64,000 bases of DNA from an uncultured Christensenellaceae bacterium (GCA_910587365.1 CAJUKJ010000001.1:164642-228641); one strand, 5' to 3'. Shown: positions 25,532 through 34,236, counted from the stretch's first letter. Program-made: numbers and translations. The notes: generated by a model not told the origin, from the sequence alone.

Positions 25532-25980
25532 TGCATAGGAATGCAAGACAACAAAAGATTCTGGAAATTATCGCTAATAAAGAAATTGACACGCAAGAGG
25601 AATTGTGTGCTGAGCTTAATAAACTGAATTTTAACGTTACTCAGGCAACAATTTCCCGTGACATCAAAGAATTAAAGCTTTACAAAATTTCAGGCAACAC
25701 TAAAAAATATAAATATGCTTGTCTTGAAAGTGACGACGACTCCGTCAGAGGCAAAATGAAAACCTTGTTCCGCGAATGCGTACAAGCTATTAATTACGCA
25801 AACAATATAATCGTAATTAAAACAATGCGCGGGAACGGCTCGACTGCGGGGATTTTTGTTGATTCACTTCAACTTAAAGAAATAATAGGAAGTGTAGCCG
25901 GGGATGATACACTGCTTATTGTTGTAGATAGTAACGATAATGCAAAATTAATTGCAGAAAAGCTGAAAGAGTTTATATAA
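25528..25980 (+). CDS. argR: Arginine repressor ArgR/AhrC
   Basis: 150-aa regulator of arginine metabolism. The N-terminal winged helix contains QATISRDIKELKLYK, and the C-terminal arginine-binding hexamer domain contains GSVAGDDTLLIVV. The length is standard. Two consecutive ATGs (25528, 25531) are possible starts. The argR-recN pairing is conserved in Firmicutes. Confidence 0.95.
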   Translation: MMHRNARQQKILEIIANKEIDTQEELCAELNKLNFNVTQATISRDIKELKLYKISGNTKKYKYACLESDDDSVRGKMKTLFRECVQAINYANNIIVIKTMRGNGSTAGIFVDSLQLKEIIGSVAGDDTLLIVVDSNDNAKLIAEKLKEFI

Positions 25981-25982
25981 TT

Positions 25983-27662
25983 ATGTTAAATAGATTATAC
26001 GTTAAAAACGTGGCTTTAATATCTGAAGCAGATATAGAATTCGATTGCGGACTTAACGTATTATCCGGAGAAACAGGGTCGGGTAAATCGGTAATTCTCG
26101 ACTCTGTTAATTTTGTTCTCGGAAGTAAGGCTGATAGAACTATGATACGGTACGGCGAGGACGAAGCGTTAGTTAAAGCTGAATTTACTGTTGAAAAAAA
26201 CTCGGAAGCTGCTTTAAAACTTATCGGGTACGACATTGAATGCGACGGTAACATAATAATTTCACGTAAGCTGAATACAGAGGGTAAAAGCACAATTAAA
26301 ATTAACGGAAATACCGTAACGGCAGGAATGCTGAAAAACATTACCCAACATCTGGTTGACGTCCACGGACAAAGCGAGCATTTCTTTCTTTTAAGTGAAA
26401 GTAATCAATTGAAAGTAATCGACGGTTTACTCGGTAAAAAAGCAGAAGAAATAAAGAATGAGTTGTTTATATTAATTTCCGAAAAGAAAAAACTAAATTC
26501 AGAAATTTCAGTATTGGGCGGGAATGAAGCCGAGCGGGCGCGAAAGCTTGATTTGCTTGAATACCAGATTGGCGAAATTGAAAACGCCGACTTGAAAATA
26601 GGCGAATTCGACGAACTCAGAGAAAGGCAGAATTTAATTTTAAACGCTGAAAGAATTCTCACGTCGATTAATAATGCAAGAAGTATCCTGAGTGATGACG
26701 GCGGTTGCAATGACGGTATTTCATCGGCCGCGCACGAAATTAACAGAGTTTCAGGATTAAGCGATGAGTATGCCCGACTTGGTTCAAGACTTGATAGTTT
26801 ATATGAAGAGGCATTAGATATTGCGGAAACGTTATCGGATTTTGCCGACAATCTTTCGATTGACGAAAGGGAAGCACGGCATGTAGACGAGCGTTTAAGC
26901 CTTATTAAGTCCCTCAAAAAGAAATATGGTGCCGATGAGGAAGAAATTTTAGCGTTTAAGGACAGAGCGAAGAGGGAATACGACACTATTTCCGACAGTG
27001 CCGCTACGATTGAAAAGTATAAAAAACAAATTGCTTTTTGTAACAATAAGATATTCTCACTGTGCAAACATTTAACTGAATTAAGAAAAGAAGTTGCAAA
27101 AAACTTTTGTATTAATATTGAAAACGAGCTTAGAACACTTAATATTCCCGATGCCAAGTTTGCCGTTATATTTAAAGAATATAATGAATCGACTGCAAAT
27201 TTACAGTCGCCAAACGGTTGCGACGAAATCTGCTTTGAGTTTTCCGCAAACAAGGGCGAACCTTTAAAACCGTTGAATAAAGTAATTAGCGGTGGAGAAA
27301 TAAGCCGTTTTATGCTTGCTGTAAAAACCCAGCTTAAAAATATAAATGGTATTTCGACATATATTTTTGACGAAATAGATTCAGGAATAAGCGGATACAC
27401 GGCAGGAACTGTTGCCGAGAAATTTATAGACATTTCAAATTCGACCCAAATTCTGGCAGTTTCACACCTTCCGCAGGTATGTGCAGCGAGTTCTGCCCAA
27501 TATCTTATATATAAGACAAAGGAAAATGATAAAACCTATACAAAGGTTAAAAAGTTAACCGAAACACAAAAAATTGATGAAATAATACGTCTTACGGGAA
27601 GTATAGCTTCTGACACAGCCCGAAAGCACGCACAAGAATTAATAGCTAAATTCAAGCATTAA
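25983..27662 (+). CDS. recN: DNA repair protein RecN
   Basis: 559-aa SMC-like ATPase acting early in double-strand break repair. Walker A is GETGSGKS (~35), followed by VHGQSEHFFLL. Coiled-coil arms span ~150-370, the signature is ISGGEISRFMLA (~435) and Walker B is YIFDEIDSGISG (~460). The gene starts 2 nt after argR and ends at a terminator. Confidence 0.96.
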   Translation: MLNRLYVKNVALISEADIEFDCGLNVLSGETGSGKSVILDSVNFVLGSKADRTMIRYGEDEALVKAEFTVEKNSEAALKLIGYDIECDGNIIISRKLNTEGKSTIKINGNTVTAGMLKNITQHLVDVHGQSEHFFLLSESNQLKVIDGLLGKKAEEIKNELFILISEKKKLNSEISVLGGNEAERARKLDLLEYQIGEIENADLKIGEFDELRERQNLILNAERILTSINNARSILSDDGGCNDGISSAAHEINRVSGLSDEYARLGSRLDSLYEEALDIAETLSDFADNLSIDEREARHVDERLSLIKSLKKKYGADEEEILAFKDRAKREYDTISDSAATIEKYKKQIAFCNNKIFSLCKHLTELRKEVAKNFCINIENELRTLNIPDAKFAVIFKEYNESTANLQSPNGCDEICFEFSANKGEPLKPLNKVISGGEISRFMLAVKTQLKNINGISTYIFDEIDSGISGYTAGTVAEKFIDISNSTQILAVSHLPQVCAASSAQYLIYKTKENDKTYTKVKKLTETQKIDEIIRLTGSIASDTARKHAQELIAKFKH

Positions 27663-27690
27663 AGCAGCGGTAAATAAACCGTTGCTTTTT
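27661..27690 (+). terminator. Terminator after recN
   Basis: AAAGCAGCGGT / ACCGTTGCTTT (one G.T pair) followed by TTTTT, so spoIVB is a separate transcription unit. Confidence 0.8.
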
Positions 27691-27720
27691 TGAATATTAA
27701 ATTACGTCTTGCACACAATA
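27691..27720 (+). promoter_or_regulatory. Candidate forespore (sigma-F/G type) promoter of spoIVB
   Basis: TGAATA (27691-27696), 17-nt spacer, CACAATA (27714-27720). This resembles the forespore consensus (xxATA, then CATxxTA) with one -10 mismatch. The start would be at the spoIVB ATG. spoIVB is forespore-controlled in known sporulators. Confidence 0.4.
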
Positions 27721-27725
27721 CTGTT

Positions 27726-28742
27726 ATGCTTTTAAGAAAAAAATTTGTCAGGACTATTTTAATATTATTTGCCGTAATTATTTGCACAATCTCAAATTCG
27801 CCTCTCACGGCAATTGCGGAAACCCAATCACTCTATTTAGGCGGTTTTCCTGCAGGTTTCAATTTGAGTACAACTACGGTTGAAGTTATTGGCGTCTGTG
27901 ATGTAATAACCAATGACGGGATGCGTTCTCCTGCAAGAGAATGTGGAATAAAAACAGGCGATATAATTGATAAAATAAACGGAATTGAAGTAAACAAAGC
28001 TTCAGACGTAAATAAAATTTTGTCAGACGACTATAAAAAATATAATATTATAATAATAAGAAACGGAGAAAGCTCTACATTAGAAATTAATCCGGCAAAA
28101 GAACTGTCTACAGGAGAAAAAAGGCTGGGTGTACTTGTTAAAGACAGTATAAACGGTGTAGGTACTGTAACTTATATCGATAAAACAAACAGTAAATTTG
28201 CTTCGCTCGGACATCCCGTAACCGATTTAAAAAATAATTTGGTAGAAATAAACGGCGGAACGGTTTACGGTTGCTTAATTTACGATATTAAAAAGGGAAT
28301 AAAGGGTACCCCGGGAGAGCTTAAAGGTGCATTTGATAACAGAACGGTTATCGGAAATGCGAAAATAAACTGTTCTTGTGGAATTTACGGCGATTTATCA
28401 AGCGACTTTGACACATCTAATCTTATAAAGGTAGAAAAAGGAAATATCGAAAACGTAAAAATAGGTAAAGCGTGCATATACACGACGTTGCATGGTAATG
28501 ATATTAAAAAGTATGATATTTCAATAGTTAAAATAGATAAATCAAACAAGGATAATCGCAACTTTGTAATAAAAATGGATGACGAAGAACTGCTTGAAAA
28601 ATCAGGCGGAATAGTACAAGGGATGAGCGGAAGCCCAATAGTGCAGAACGGTAAACTTATAGGCGCAGTAACTCACGTGTTCATTAACGACCCGACACGT
28701 GGTTATGGAATAGGTATCGATAAAATGTTGTGTTCATATTAA
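27726..28742 (+). CDS. spoIVB: SpoIVB forespore signalling serine protease
   Basis: 338-aa secreted protease that triggers pro-sigma-K processing by cleaving SpoIVFA. An N-terminal membrane/signal segment (TILILFAVIICTI) is followed by a PDZ domain (~60-125, ARECGIKTGDIIDKINGIEV) and an S55 peptidase domain with His in SLGHPVTD (~163) and Ser in GMSGSP (~301). I chose ATG 27726; the TTG at 27690 sits in the recN terminator. The recN-spoIVB order is conserved across sporulators. Confidence 0.94.
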   Translation: MLLRKKFVRTILILFAVIICTISNSPLTAIAETQSLYLGGFPAGFNLSTTTVEVIGVCDVITNDGMRSPARECGIKTGDIIDKINGIEVNKASDVNKILSDDYKKYNIIIIRNGESSTLEINPAKELSTGEKRLGVLVKDSINGVGTVTYIDKTNSKFASLGHPVTDLKNNLVEINGGTVYGCLIYDIKKGIKGTPGELKGAFDNRTVIGNAKINCSCGIYGDLSSDFDTSNLIKVEKGNIENVKIGKACIYTTLHGNDIKKYDISIVKIDKSNKDNRNFVIKMDDEELLEKSGGIVQGMSGSPIVQNGKLIGAVTHVFINDPTRGYGIGIDKMLCSY

Positions 28743-28747
28743 TTAAT

Positions 28748-28784
28748 AATTCCTCATATAATTGTATATGAGGAATTTGTCTTT
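28748..28784 (+). terminator. Terminator after spoIVB
   Basis: Perfect 13-bp stem AATTCCTCATATA / TATATGAGGAATT with a 4-nt loop, followed by a T-rich tract. Its 3' arm contains the start codon of the next gene (28768). Confidence 0.75.
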
Positions 28785-29310
28785 TTCTAAATTTAAATGC
28801 GATAAAAAGTATTTAATTGCCGTTTTAGTAACTCTTTTATGCGCTATTATATGTGGTATAGTACTATATATAAATGTAAATATTAATATCTATTTCTCGT
28901 ATTTTGCCGAAGAATACATTTATTGCGTATTTAATTTTAAAAATGCTTCAATAATTTTTTCACATCTTTTAAGTGAACTGTTTTATGTGTACCTGTTCTT
29001 TTTAATAGGGTACTTTACTAAATTTAAATATTTTACTTTAATTTTTATCTTTATAAAAGGAATGTATTTTACGATTTATAGTGCAATTTTGATTGCGTTT
29101 AATTCTTTCGGCGGTATTACCGTTGCCGTTCTAGTATACATTCCCACGTCTATAATTTCTTTCATTTTTTGTTTTTTGACAGTTGAAACCTGCAAAATTA
29201 TAAATAAGAGATATGTATTTTTCATCCCTGCAGTATTTGCACTTTTAAATACACTCATTTTGATTGTATTAATTAACGTTGTATTCAGAGTAGTGATAGT
29301 AATAGTATAA
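28768..29310 (+). CDS. SpoIIM-like membrane protein (divergent)
   Basis: 180 aa with about five membrane segments. The middle region (LFFLIGYFTKF...FIKGMYFTIYSAILIAF...VYIPTSIISFIFCF) follows the SpoIIM pattern of a glycine-started helix and a proline-containing helix, but overall similarity is low. SpoIIM belongs to the DMP machine that removes septal peptidoglycan in engulfment. Its place between spoIVB and a carboxypeptidase gene supports a sporulation role. The ATG at 28768 lies inside the spoIVB terminator hairpin, and TTG starts at 28762 or 28777 are alternatives. How it is translated is unclear. Confidence 0.6.
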   Translation: MRNLSFSKFKCDKKYLIAVLVTLLCAIICGIVLYINVNINIYFSYFAEEYIYCVFNFKNASIIFSHLLSELFYVYLFFLIGYFTKFKYFTLIFIFIKGMYFTIYSAILIAFNSFGGITVAVLVYIPTSIISFIFCFLTVETCKIINKRYVFFIPAVFALLNTLILIVLINVVFRVVIVIV

Positions 29311-29338
29311 TTTGTCTTTTTTCCCGCATAATAAGGTT

Positions 29339-30496
29339 ATGAAAAAGATTTTAACTATACTTTGTTCCGCCTGTTTAATAGCAGGAAGTGCAACTTCCAC
29401 GGGGTTCAAAATTAATGTTTCCGACAGTCAGCTCACGGCAGGTTGTAAATCGGCTTACCTGATTGACTACTGTTCCGGCGAATGTATTTATAAAGAAAAC
29501 GAACTTTCACGTATGCCCATAGCCAGCGTATGCAAGGTCATGACGCTTACACTGGCTATGGAAGCAGTAGATAGCGGAAAAATTACTCTCGATACACTTA
29601 TAACTGCAAGTGAACACGCCGCAGGAATGGGCGGCTCGCAAGTATTTCTCGGTAGCGGTTGCCAATATACGGTTGACCAGCTTTTAAAGAGTATTGTTGT
29701 CTGCTCTGCAAACGACAGTTGCGTTGCAATTTCCGAAACCGTTGCAGGCAGTGAAGACAGCTTTGTTGCGCAAATGAATAAAAAGGCAACCGAACTTGGC
29801 TGTAACGATACCCTATTTGCAAATTGCACGGGTCTTCCAAAGGAAAATCAATATTCATGCGCGCACGACGTTGCTTTAATGTTTAAAAACTTGTTGTCAT
29901 ACGAAAATTATTTCAATTACAGTAAAGTCTGGCTTGAAGATTTTGTTCATCCCGACAATAGAACGACTTCTATGACAAATACGAATAAATTAATCAAAAA
30001 GTATTCTTTTTGCGATGGAGGAAAAACAGGATTTACTAATGAAGCTGGTTTTTGTCTTGCCGCAACAGCAAAGAAGGATAATATGCGACTTATATCAGTT
30101 GTTCTCGGTGCGGACAGTAGCGACAACAGATTCAGTTCAACAATAAATATGTTTAATTTCGGATTTTCAAATTATAAAAATAAAATTGTACTTGACAAAG
30201 ATGTGACTTTAAACGATGAATTTGCAGTAAGCGGCGGTAAAAAGCAGAGCTTTGCCGTCTGTCCCGAACGTAATAGCTACGTATTTTCTGCCGCAGATAA
30301 ATCCCCTGACGTTACCTTTGAAATTATCGCAGACGACGTAAAAGCACCTGTCGTGAAAGGACAGGCAGTAGGAAAAATTAACGTCTATAAAGACGGTGTT
30401 TTATGTGACAGCGTTAATGCCGTATCGGCAGAAGACGTTAAAAAAGCAGGCTTCGGCGACTATTTTAAAGACATTTCAAGCAAGTGGGCAATATAA
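29339..30496 (+). CDS. D-Ala-D-Ala carboxypeptidase (DacF-like PBP5 family)
   Basis: 385-aa exported penicillin-binding protein that trims pentapeptides in peptidoglycan. A signal peptide (residues 1-~24, KKILTILCSACLIAGSATS) precedes the S11 domain with SxxK as SVCK (Ser63-Lys66), SxN as SAN (~123) and KTG (~229). A C-terminal beta domain of PBP5 type follows. I chose ATG 29339 for the signal peptide and the preceding taagg. Its neighbourhood (spoIVB, SpoIIM-like) suggests a spore-cortex role like DacF. A second paralogue lies at 36795. Confidence 0.93.
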   Translation: MKKILTILCSACLIAGSATSTGFKINVSDSQLTAGCKSAYLIDYCSGECIYKENELSRMPIASVCKVMTLTLAMEAVDSGKITLDTLITASEHAAGMGGSQVFLGSGCQYTVDQLLKSIVVCSANDSCVAISETVAGSEDSFVAQMNKKATELGCNDTLFANCTGLPKENQYSCAHDVALMFKNLLSYENYFNYSKVWLEDFVHPDNRTTSMTNTNKLIKKYSFCDGGKTGFTNEAGFCLAATAKKDNMRLISVVLGADSSDNRFSSTINMFNFGFSNYKNKIVLDKDVTLNDEFAVSGGKKQSFAVCPERNSYVFSAADKSPDVTFEIIADDVKAPVVKGQAVGKINVYKDGVLCDSVNAVSAEDVKKAGFGDYFKDISSKWAI

Positions 30497-30505
30497 ATTA
30501 AATTT

Positions 30506-30550
30506 AAATTAAAGCAGTATCCGATTTTGGGAAACTGCTTTAATTTTTTT
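30506..30550 (+). terminator. Terminator after the carboxypeptidase gene
   Basis: AAATTAAAGCAGT / ACTGCTTTAATTT stem followed by TTTTT. The phage-derived fragment starts immediately after it. Confidence 0.85.
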
Positions 30551-30556
30551 ACTGAA

Positions 30557-31594
30557 ATGCCAACTGAAAAGTACGCGGAAATGCTTGCCCGCACGACGAG
30601 GACGGAAACACAGAATATAGCAATGATAGGCAAAGCTTTGGACGACGGCAACGACCTTGTGGAATGTTCCACCGTAACGCCGACCTGCGATTTGTGTGCA
30701 TTATACCAAGGGCGCATATATTCGGTGTCTGGCAGAACGCCCGGTTACCCGTCACTGTACGAAACGGCTTTCAAACACGGCTATTCTATAATACACCCAA
30801 ATTGCAGACATCAGTTTTTTCCGTATAACCCAAAATTCCATACCGAAGCCGAAAGGCAAGCGTTGGAGGAAGGCACGCGCCGCCCGTGGATAGGCGGACA
30901 GCAGGGCGAAGCCGCGCGGGCAGAGTATGCAAAGTCGCAAATGCAAATGCGCAGGTGGAATAAAGAGCTTAACGAGTTTGCTCAAATGAAGCAAAGGTTC
31001 GGCGACAATGCGCCGTATAAAACGCTTGGCGCGTTCCGCCGTGCTTACCGCTCAGAAGAGGGTACGCTTGCATATGCTAAAAGCCATTATTACCGTAGTG
31101 ACGAAAAAGAATTTAAAGAATTTGAAAGCGTAATAGGCAAAGAGAATATGCCCGAAACACTTGAAAAATTCCAGGAGTTGAAGTATAATAAAGACAAGCA
31201 AAGATTTACTTCCTTGCAAGTCGGAGTTGCGGATGAAAAAGTACGCAGAAAGCTTGGCTCGGCTGAGTTACCGCTTACTATTCAAGCAGATAAGCAAGGC
31301 AAACATATCAAGGGACATAAAAACTTCACTGACGATAAAAGTTATCTTGCTGTTGAAACAATTGAAGAAGGTTTAAAACTATCTTGGGAAATTGTTGAAA
31401 AGTATCACGGTAAGGGGAAATTAATTTACAACAAAAATAAGGAAAACATAAAAGAAAAAGTTGAAACAGATATAATTGTTGGATATGTTTTTAGTAAACA
31501 GTGCAATAAATGGGTGGCGACCAAGGTTGCGACTATACATTATTCAAAGAACGGAACACATATAGTTCCCGCCATAATTAATAAAGGAGATTAA
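30557..31594 (+). CDS. Truncated phage minor capsid protein with C-terminal Ntox50-type toxin domain
   Basis: 345 aa from the first plausible ATG. Residues ~1-95 are the C-terminal part of phage minor capsid protein 2/head-morphogenesis proteins (TTRTETQNIAMIGKALDDG; CDLCALYQGRIYSVSG; HPNCRHQFFPY), including the Cys-x-x-Cys and HPNCRH metal-like motif. A charged linker follows. The last ~110 residues (KQGKHIKGHKNF ... ATIHYSKNGTHIVPA) match the polymorphic toxin type 50 pattern, a BECR-fold RNase-like domain. The N-terminal half of the phage protein is missing, the ORF begins right after a terminator, and no ribosome site is visible, so expression is doubtful. The gene at 31597 is the candidate immunity partner. 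Confidence 0.78.
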   Translation: MPTEKYAEMLARTTRTETQNIAMIGKALDDGNDLVECSTVTPTCDLCALYQGRIYSVSGRTPGYPSLYETAFKHGYSIIHPNCRHQFFPYNPKFHTEAERQALEEGTRRPWIGGQQGEAARAEYAKSQMQMRRWNKELNEFAQMKQRFGDNAPYKTLGAFRRAYRSEEGTLAYAKSHYYRSDEKEFKEFESVIGKENMPETLEKFQELKYNKDKQRFTSLQVGVADEKVRRKLGSAELPLTIQADKQGKHIKGHKNFTDDKSYLAVETIEEGLKLSWEIVEKYHGKGKLIYNKNKENIKEKVETDIIVGYVFSKQCNKWVATKVATIHYSKNGTHIVPAIINKGD

Positions 31595-31596
31595 AA

Positions 31597-31803
31597 ATGA
31601 CAGAAAATGAATTATGGAATTATCTTGGTAAGGATGTTTTAGTCTTAAAAAACGATGGGGATGAAGTACGTGGGTTTGTAAGCTCAGTAATACCAAGTGC
31701 GGATAATGAGCCTGAGGAAGCATCTTTATATGTAGATATTCCTTACACTAAGCGAATTGAAGAAGTCTATATTAGTGAAATAAAATCAATAGAAGTTATA
31801 TGA
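31597..31803 (+). CDS. Small acidic protein, possible immunity partner
   Basis: 68 aa, acidic, with alternating hydrophobic residues suggestive of a small beta-barrel (LGKDVLVLKNDGDEVRGFV ... YISEIKSIEVI), similar in outline to SH3/LSm-like folds. It begins 2 nt after the toxin-domain ORF and has a good Shine-Dalgarno (aaaggag) of its own. By position it could neutralise the toxin domain. Alternatively it is a small phage head-module protein of unknown role. I do not recognise a named family. Confidence 0.6.
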   Translation: MTENELWNYLGKDVLVLKNDGDEVRGFVSSVIPSADNEPEEASLYVDIPYTKRIEEVYISEIKSIEVI

Positions 31804-31821
31804 CTAAATAGAAAAAGTTTA

Positions 31822-31849
31822 AAAGGCAGAAGCTGCGGCTTCTGTCTTT
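31822..31849 (+). terminator. Terminator within the phage remnant
   Basis: AAAGGCAGAAGC / GCTTCTGTCTTT (one G.T), 4-nt loop, after the small acidic gene. Confidence 0.7.
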
Positions 31850-31942
31850 AATTATGCCCAAAAGCGAGTTATGGCGTAAAAAGGTGCTTGCACATAAATA
31901 AATCTAACGGGAGCGCACCCGTAAAAAGCGTAGGAGGATTTT

Positions 31943-32140
31943 ATGAAAAGACAGGAATTAAAGGCACTGCTCCACGGCGTTGAAAATTCGGGCGAGATAA
32001 TCGACCAGATAATGGAAATCAACGGCGCGGACATTGAAAACGCAAGGAAGAATGCGGGGACGGAAGTTGGTTTAAAAATTTTTTTAAAATGTAAATTCAA
32101 AATTACTGATATCAACAATTTATTTGACTATTTTTGTTAG
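31943..32140 (+). pseudogene. 5' fragment of a phage scaffold (GP20-type) gene
   Basis: 65 codons. The first ~45 (MKRQELKALL ... IIDQIMEINGADIENARKNA) match the start of phage minor structural GP20/scaffold proteins, behind a strong Shine-Dalgarno (taggagg). The remaining codons are host-like intergenic sequence, including the lysA promoter, so the gene was cut by a deletion. It would be non-functional as a scaffold. Confidence 0.7.
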
Positions 32141-32152
32141 CTTTGATAAAAT
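32124..32152 (+). promoter_or_regulatory. Promoter of lysA
   Basis: TTGACT (32124-32129), 17-nt spacer, TAAAAT (32147-32152), 27 nt before the ATG. It overlaps the tail of the scaffold fragment. No lysine riboswitch fits in the short leader. Confidence 0.7.
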
Positions 32153-32179
32153 ATAAAATATATTTTATTGAGGCAAATT

Positions 32180-33505
32180 ATGAACGAAAGAGATACGCTT
32201 AAAATAAACGACAAAGGGCATTTGGAAATAGGCGGAATGGACGCCGTTGAAATAGCAAAAAAATTCGGCACACCGATTTACGTTTTTGACGAACAGCATA
32301 TCCGAAATATGATGCGTGTTTATAAAAACACTATCGACCGCGATTATAGCGGCAACGGCATTGTTTTATATGCATCAAAAGCTTTTTCCTGTATGTCCAT
32401 TTATGCAATTGCGAATCAGGAAAATATCGGCGTAGATGTCGTGTCGGGCGGCGAGCTTTTCACTGCAATAAAAGCAGGTTTTCCTGCCGACAAAATTTAT
32501 ATGCACGGTAATAATAAACTTATTTCCGAACTTAATTTTGCCATTGACAGCAAAGTAGGCACAATAGTGGTAGATTCCTACCGTGAAGCCGACATTTTGG
32601 ATAGTTTATGCGCAGAACGCAAAATAAAGCAAAACGTATTGATAAGAATAAACCCCGGAGTAGAAGCGCATACACACGCCTTTGTGCAAACTGCCAGAAC
32701 AGACAGTAAATTCGGATTTTCAGTTTCAGACGGCGCAGCGGAGAATATGACCGCCCACGTGCTGTCCAAAGATAATCTTGTTTTAAGAGGATATCATTGT
32801 CATATCGGTTCGCAAATTTTTGAAAAGCAATCTTTCGTGCTTGCTGCGAACAAGGTTATGGATTTTATGGCTAAAACAAAAGTCCGCCTTGGCTTTGAAG
32901 CCAATACTCTGAATATCGGAGGAGGTTTTGGAATCTGGTACAATGACGAAGATCCTAAATTGCAGCTTTCCGATTATGCAGACTATCTCAAAAGTCTAAT
33001 TAGTGCTGTTAAAAATAAAGCAAAAGAACATAATCTTAAAGAACCCTATCTCGTTATCGAACCGGGTCGCTCTATAGTAGGTGAAGCGGGAATAACGCTT
33101 TATACCGTCGGAGCGATTAAAGAAATTACCGGTATCAAAAAGTATGTCGCAATTGACGGCGGTATGTTTGAAAATCCGCGTTACGCGATTTACCAGTCGA
33201 AATACACAGTGCTTCTTGCCAACAGGGCAAACGAGGAATGCACAGAAAAGGTTTCCGTAGCAGGAAAATGCTGTGAAAGCGGCGACCTCGTTGCCGTTGA
33301 CGTGCCGTTGCCTAAGGCGGAAAGCGGCGATATAATGGCAGTACTTTCAACAGGTGCATACAACTATTCGATGGCAAGCAATTATAACAGAAACTTTATT
33401 CCGCCTGCCGTACTCGTAAACAACGGGAAGGCAGATTATATAATTAAACCGCAAAATTATGAGGATTTAGTCAGAAACGACGTTATCCCAGAAAGATTGA
33501 AATAA
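32180..33505 (+). CDS. lysA: Diaminopimelate decarboxylase
   Basis: 441-aa PLP enzyme converting meso-diaminopimelate to lysine. It has the PLP lysine in VLYASKAFS (~62), the HIGSQIF segment, the GGGFGIWY phosphate-binding loop, EPGRSIVGEAG and the C-terminal CCESGD catalytic segment. The ATG at 32180 follows ttgagg; the in-frame TTG at 32168 is less likely. It overlaps the M50 protease gene by one base. Confidence 0.96.
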   Translation: MNERDTLKINDKGHLEIGGMDAVEIAKKFGTPIYVFDEQHIRNMMRVYKNTIDRDYSGNGIVLYASKAFSCMSIYAIANQENIGVDVVSGGELFTAIKAGFPADKIYMHGNNKLISELNFAIDSKVGTIVVDSYREADILDSLCAERKIKQNVLIRINPGVEAHTHAFVQTARTDSKFGFSVSDGAAENMTAHVLSKDNLVLRGYHCHIGSQIFEKQSFVLAANKVMDFMAKTKVRLGFEANTLNIGGGFGIWYNDEDPKLQLSDYADYLKSLISAVKNKAKEHNLKEPYLVIEPGRSIVGEAGITLYTVGAIKEITGIKKYVAIDGGMFENPRYAIYQSKYTVLLANRANEECTEKVSVAGKCCESGDLVAVDVPLPKAESGDIMAVLSTGAYNYSMASNYNRNFIPPAVLVNNGKADYIIKPQNYEDLVRNDVIPERLK

Positions 33506-34236
33506 TGACAAATTTTATCTCTTTATTAGCTTCCGTATTGGCGGTATTCTTCGTATTGATACCGCACGAACTTGCACACGCATTTATTGCTTATAAAAAT
33601 GGGGACGGTACTGCAAAAATGTACGGTCGTCTTACACTTAATCCTATTAAGCATTTAGACCCTATTGGTATAGTACTTTGTATTTTTACCGGGTTTGGTT
33701 GGGCAAAACCTGTACCCATAAATCCTTACAATTTTCGCAGATACAGGGTTGGGTTGTTTACAACTGCAATAGCGGGAGTCGTGACGAATTATATAATTGC
33801 ATTTATCGCTTATCCTTTATGTCTTGTTTTAGGAAATATCGCGCTTTCCGCAATAACCGCGAATACTGCACTTTATTATTTCGTTGAATTTTTTTACTTA
33901 ATGTTCTATTTGATTTATCTGTACAGTATTTCCGTATTCGTATTCAATCTTCTGCCGCTGTATCCTTTGGATGGATTCAGGGTGGTGGAATCGGTTACAC
34001 GCGAAGTAAATCCTGTGCGCAGATTTTTAAAGACATACGGTTATTATATTTTAATTATATTGGTAATTGAAAGTTTCTTTTGCGACATATTAATGCGAAT
34101 CACGGGTTTATCGGTTATAAAATATTTCGATATACTCGGTTTCTACGTGCAATGGTTTGCTAAAAACATAATCGGCTTCCCCATAACAGCAATTTGGGAC
34201 GCGATATTCGGTTATCCGATAACTTGGCCGGTATAA
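33505..34236 (+). CDS. Site-2-type (M50) membrane protease
   Basis: 243-aa polytopic membrane protein with the zinc motif HELAH (PHELAHAFIAY, ~22-30) and the second M50 motif near LPLYPLDGFRV (~153, giving the metal Asp). Members cleave membrane proteins within the bilayer. This short YwhC/YdjP-like form is widespread in clostridia beside lysA and scpA, and its substrate is unknown. SpoIVFB belongs to the same superfamily, but this one has no CBS domain and its location argues for the housekeeping group. Confidence 0.92.
   Translation: MTNFISLLASVLAVFFVLIPHELAHAFIAYKNGDGTAKMYGRLTLNPIKHLDPIGIVLCIFTGFGWAKPVPINPYNFRRYRVGLFTTAIAGVVTNYIIAFIAYPLCLVLGNIALSAITANTALYYFVEFFYLMFYLIYLYSISVFVFNLLPLYPLDGFRVVESVTREVNPVRRFLKTYGYYILIILVIESFFCDILMRITGLSVIKYFDILGFYVQWFAKNIIGFPITAIWDAIFGYPITWPV

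Larger units (their letters stand above)
30551..32075 (+). mobile_element. Remnant of a prophage head module
   Basis: The order is minor capsid protein (5'-truncated) with toxin domain, small protein, terminator, start of a GP20-type scaffold gene. This is the order of a Siphoviridae head module with the portal side and everything after the scaffold start missing. Left edge: just after the carboxypeptidase terminator. Right edge: within the scaffold fragment, before the lysA promoter at 32124. The first ~550 bases are richer in G+C than the flanks. I found no integrase next to it and no clear attachment repeats. Confidence 0.75.

Noticed and set aside
26405..27433. 342-codon ORF antisense to recN
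   Set aside because: A complete recN with all motifs occupies the other strand; the antisense frame is a Ser/Leu-rich shadow.
32101..32180. Lysine riboswitch before lysA
   Set aside because: The promoter at 32124-32152 leaves a leader of only about 20-30 nt.
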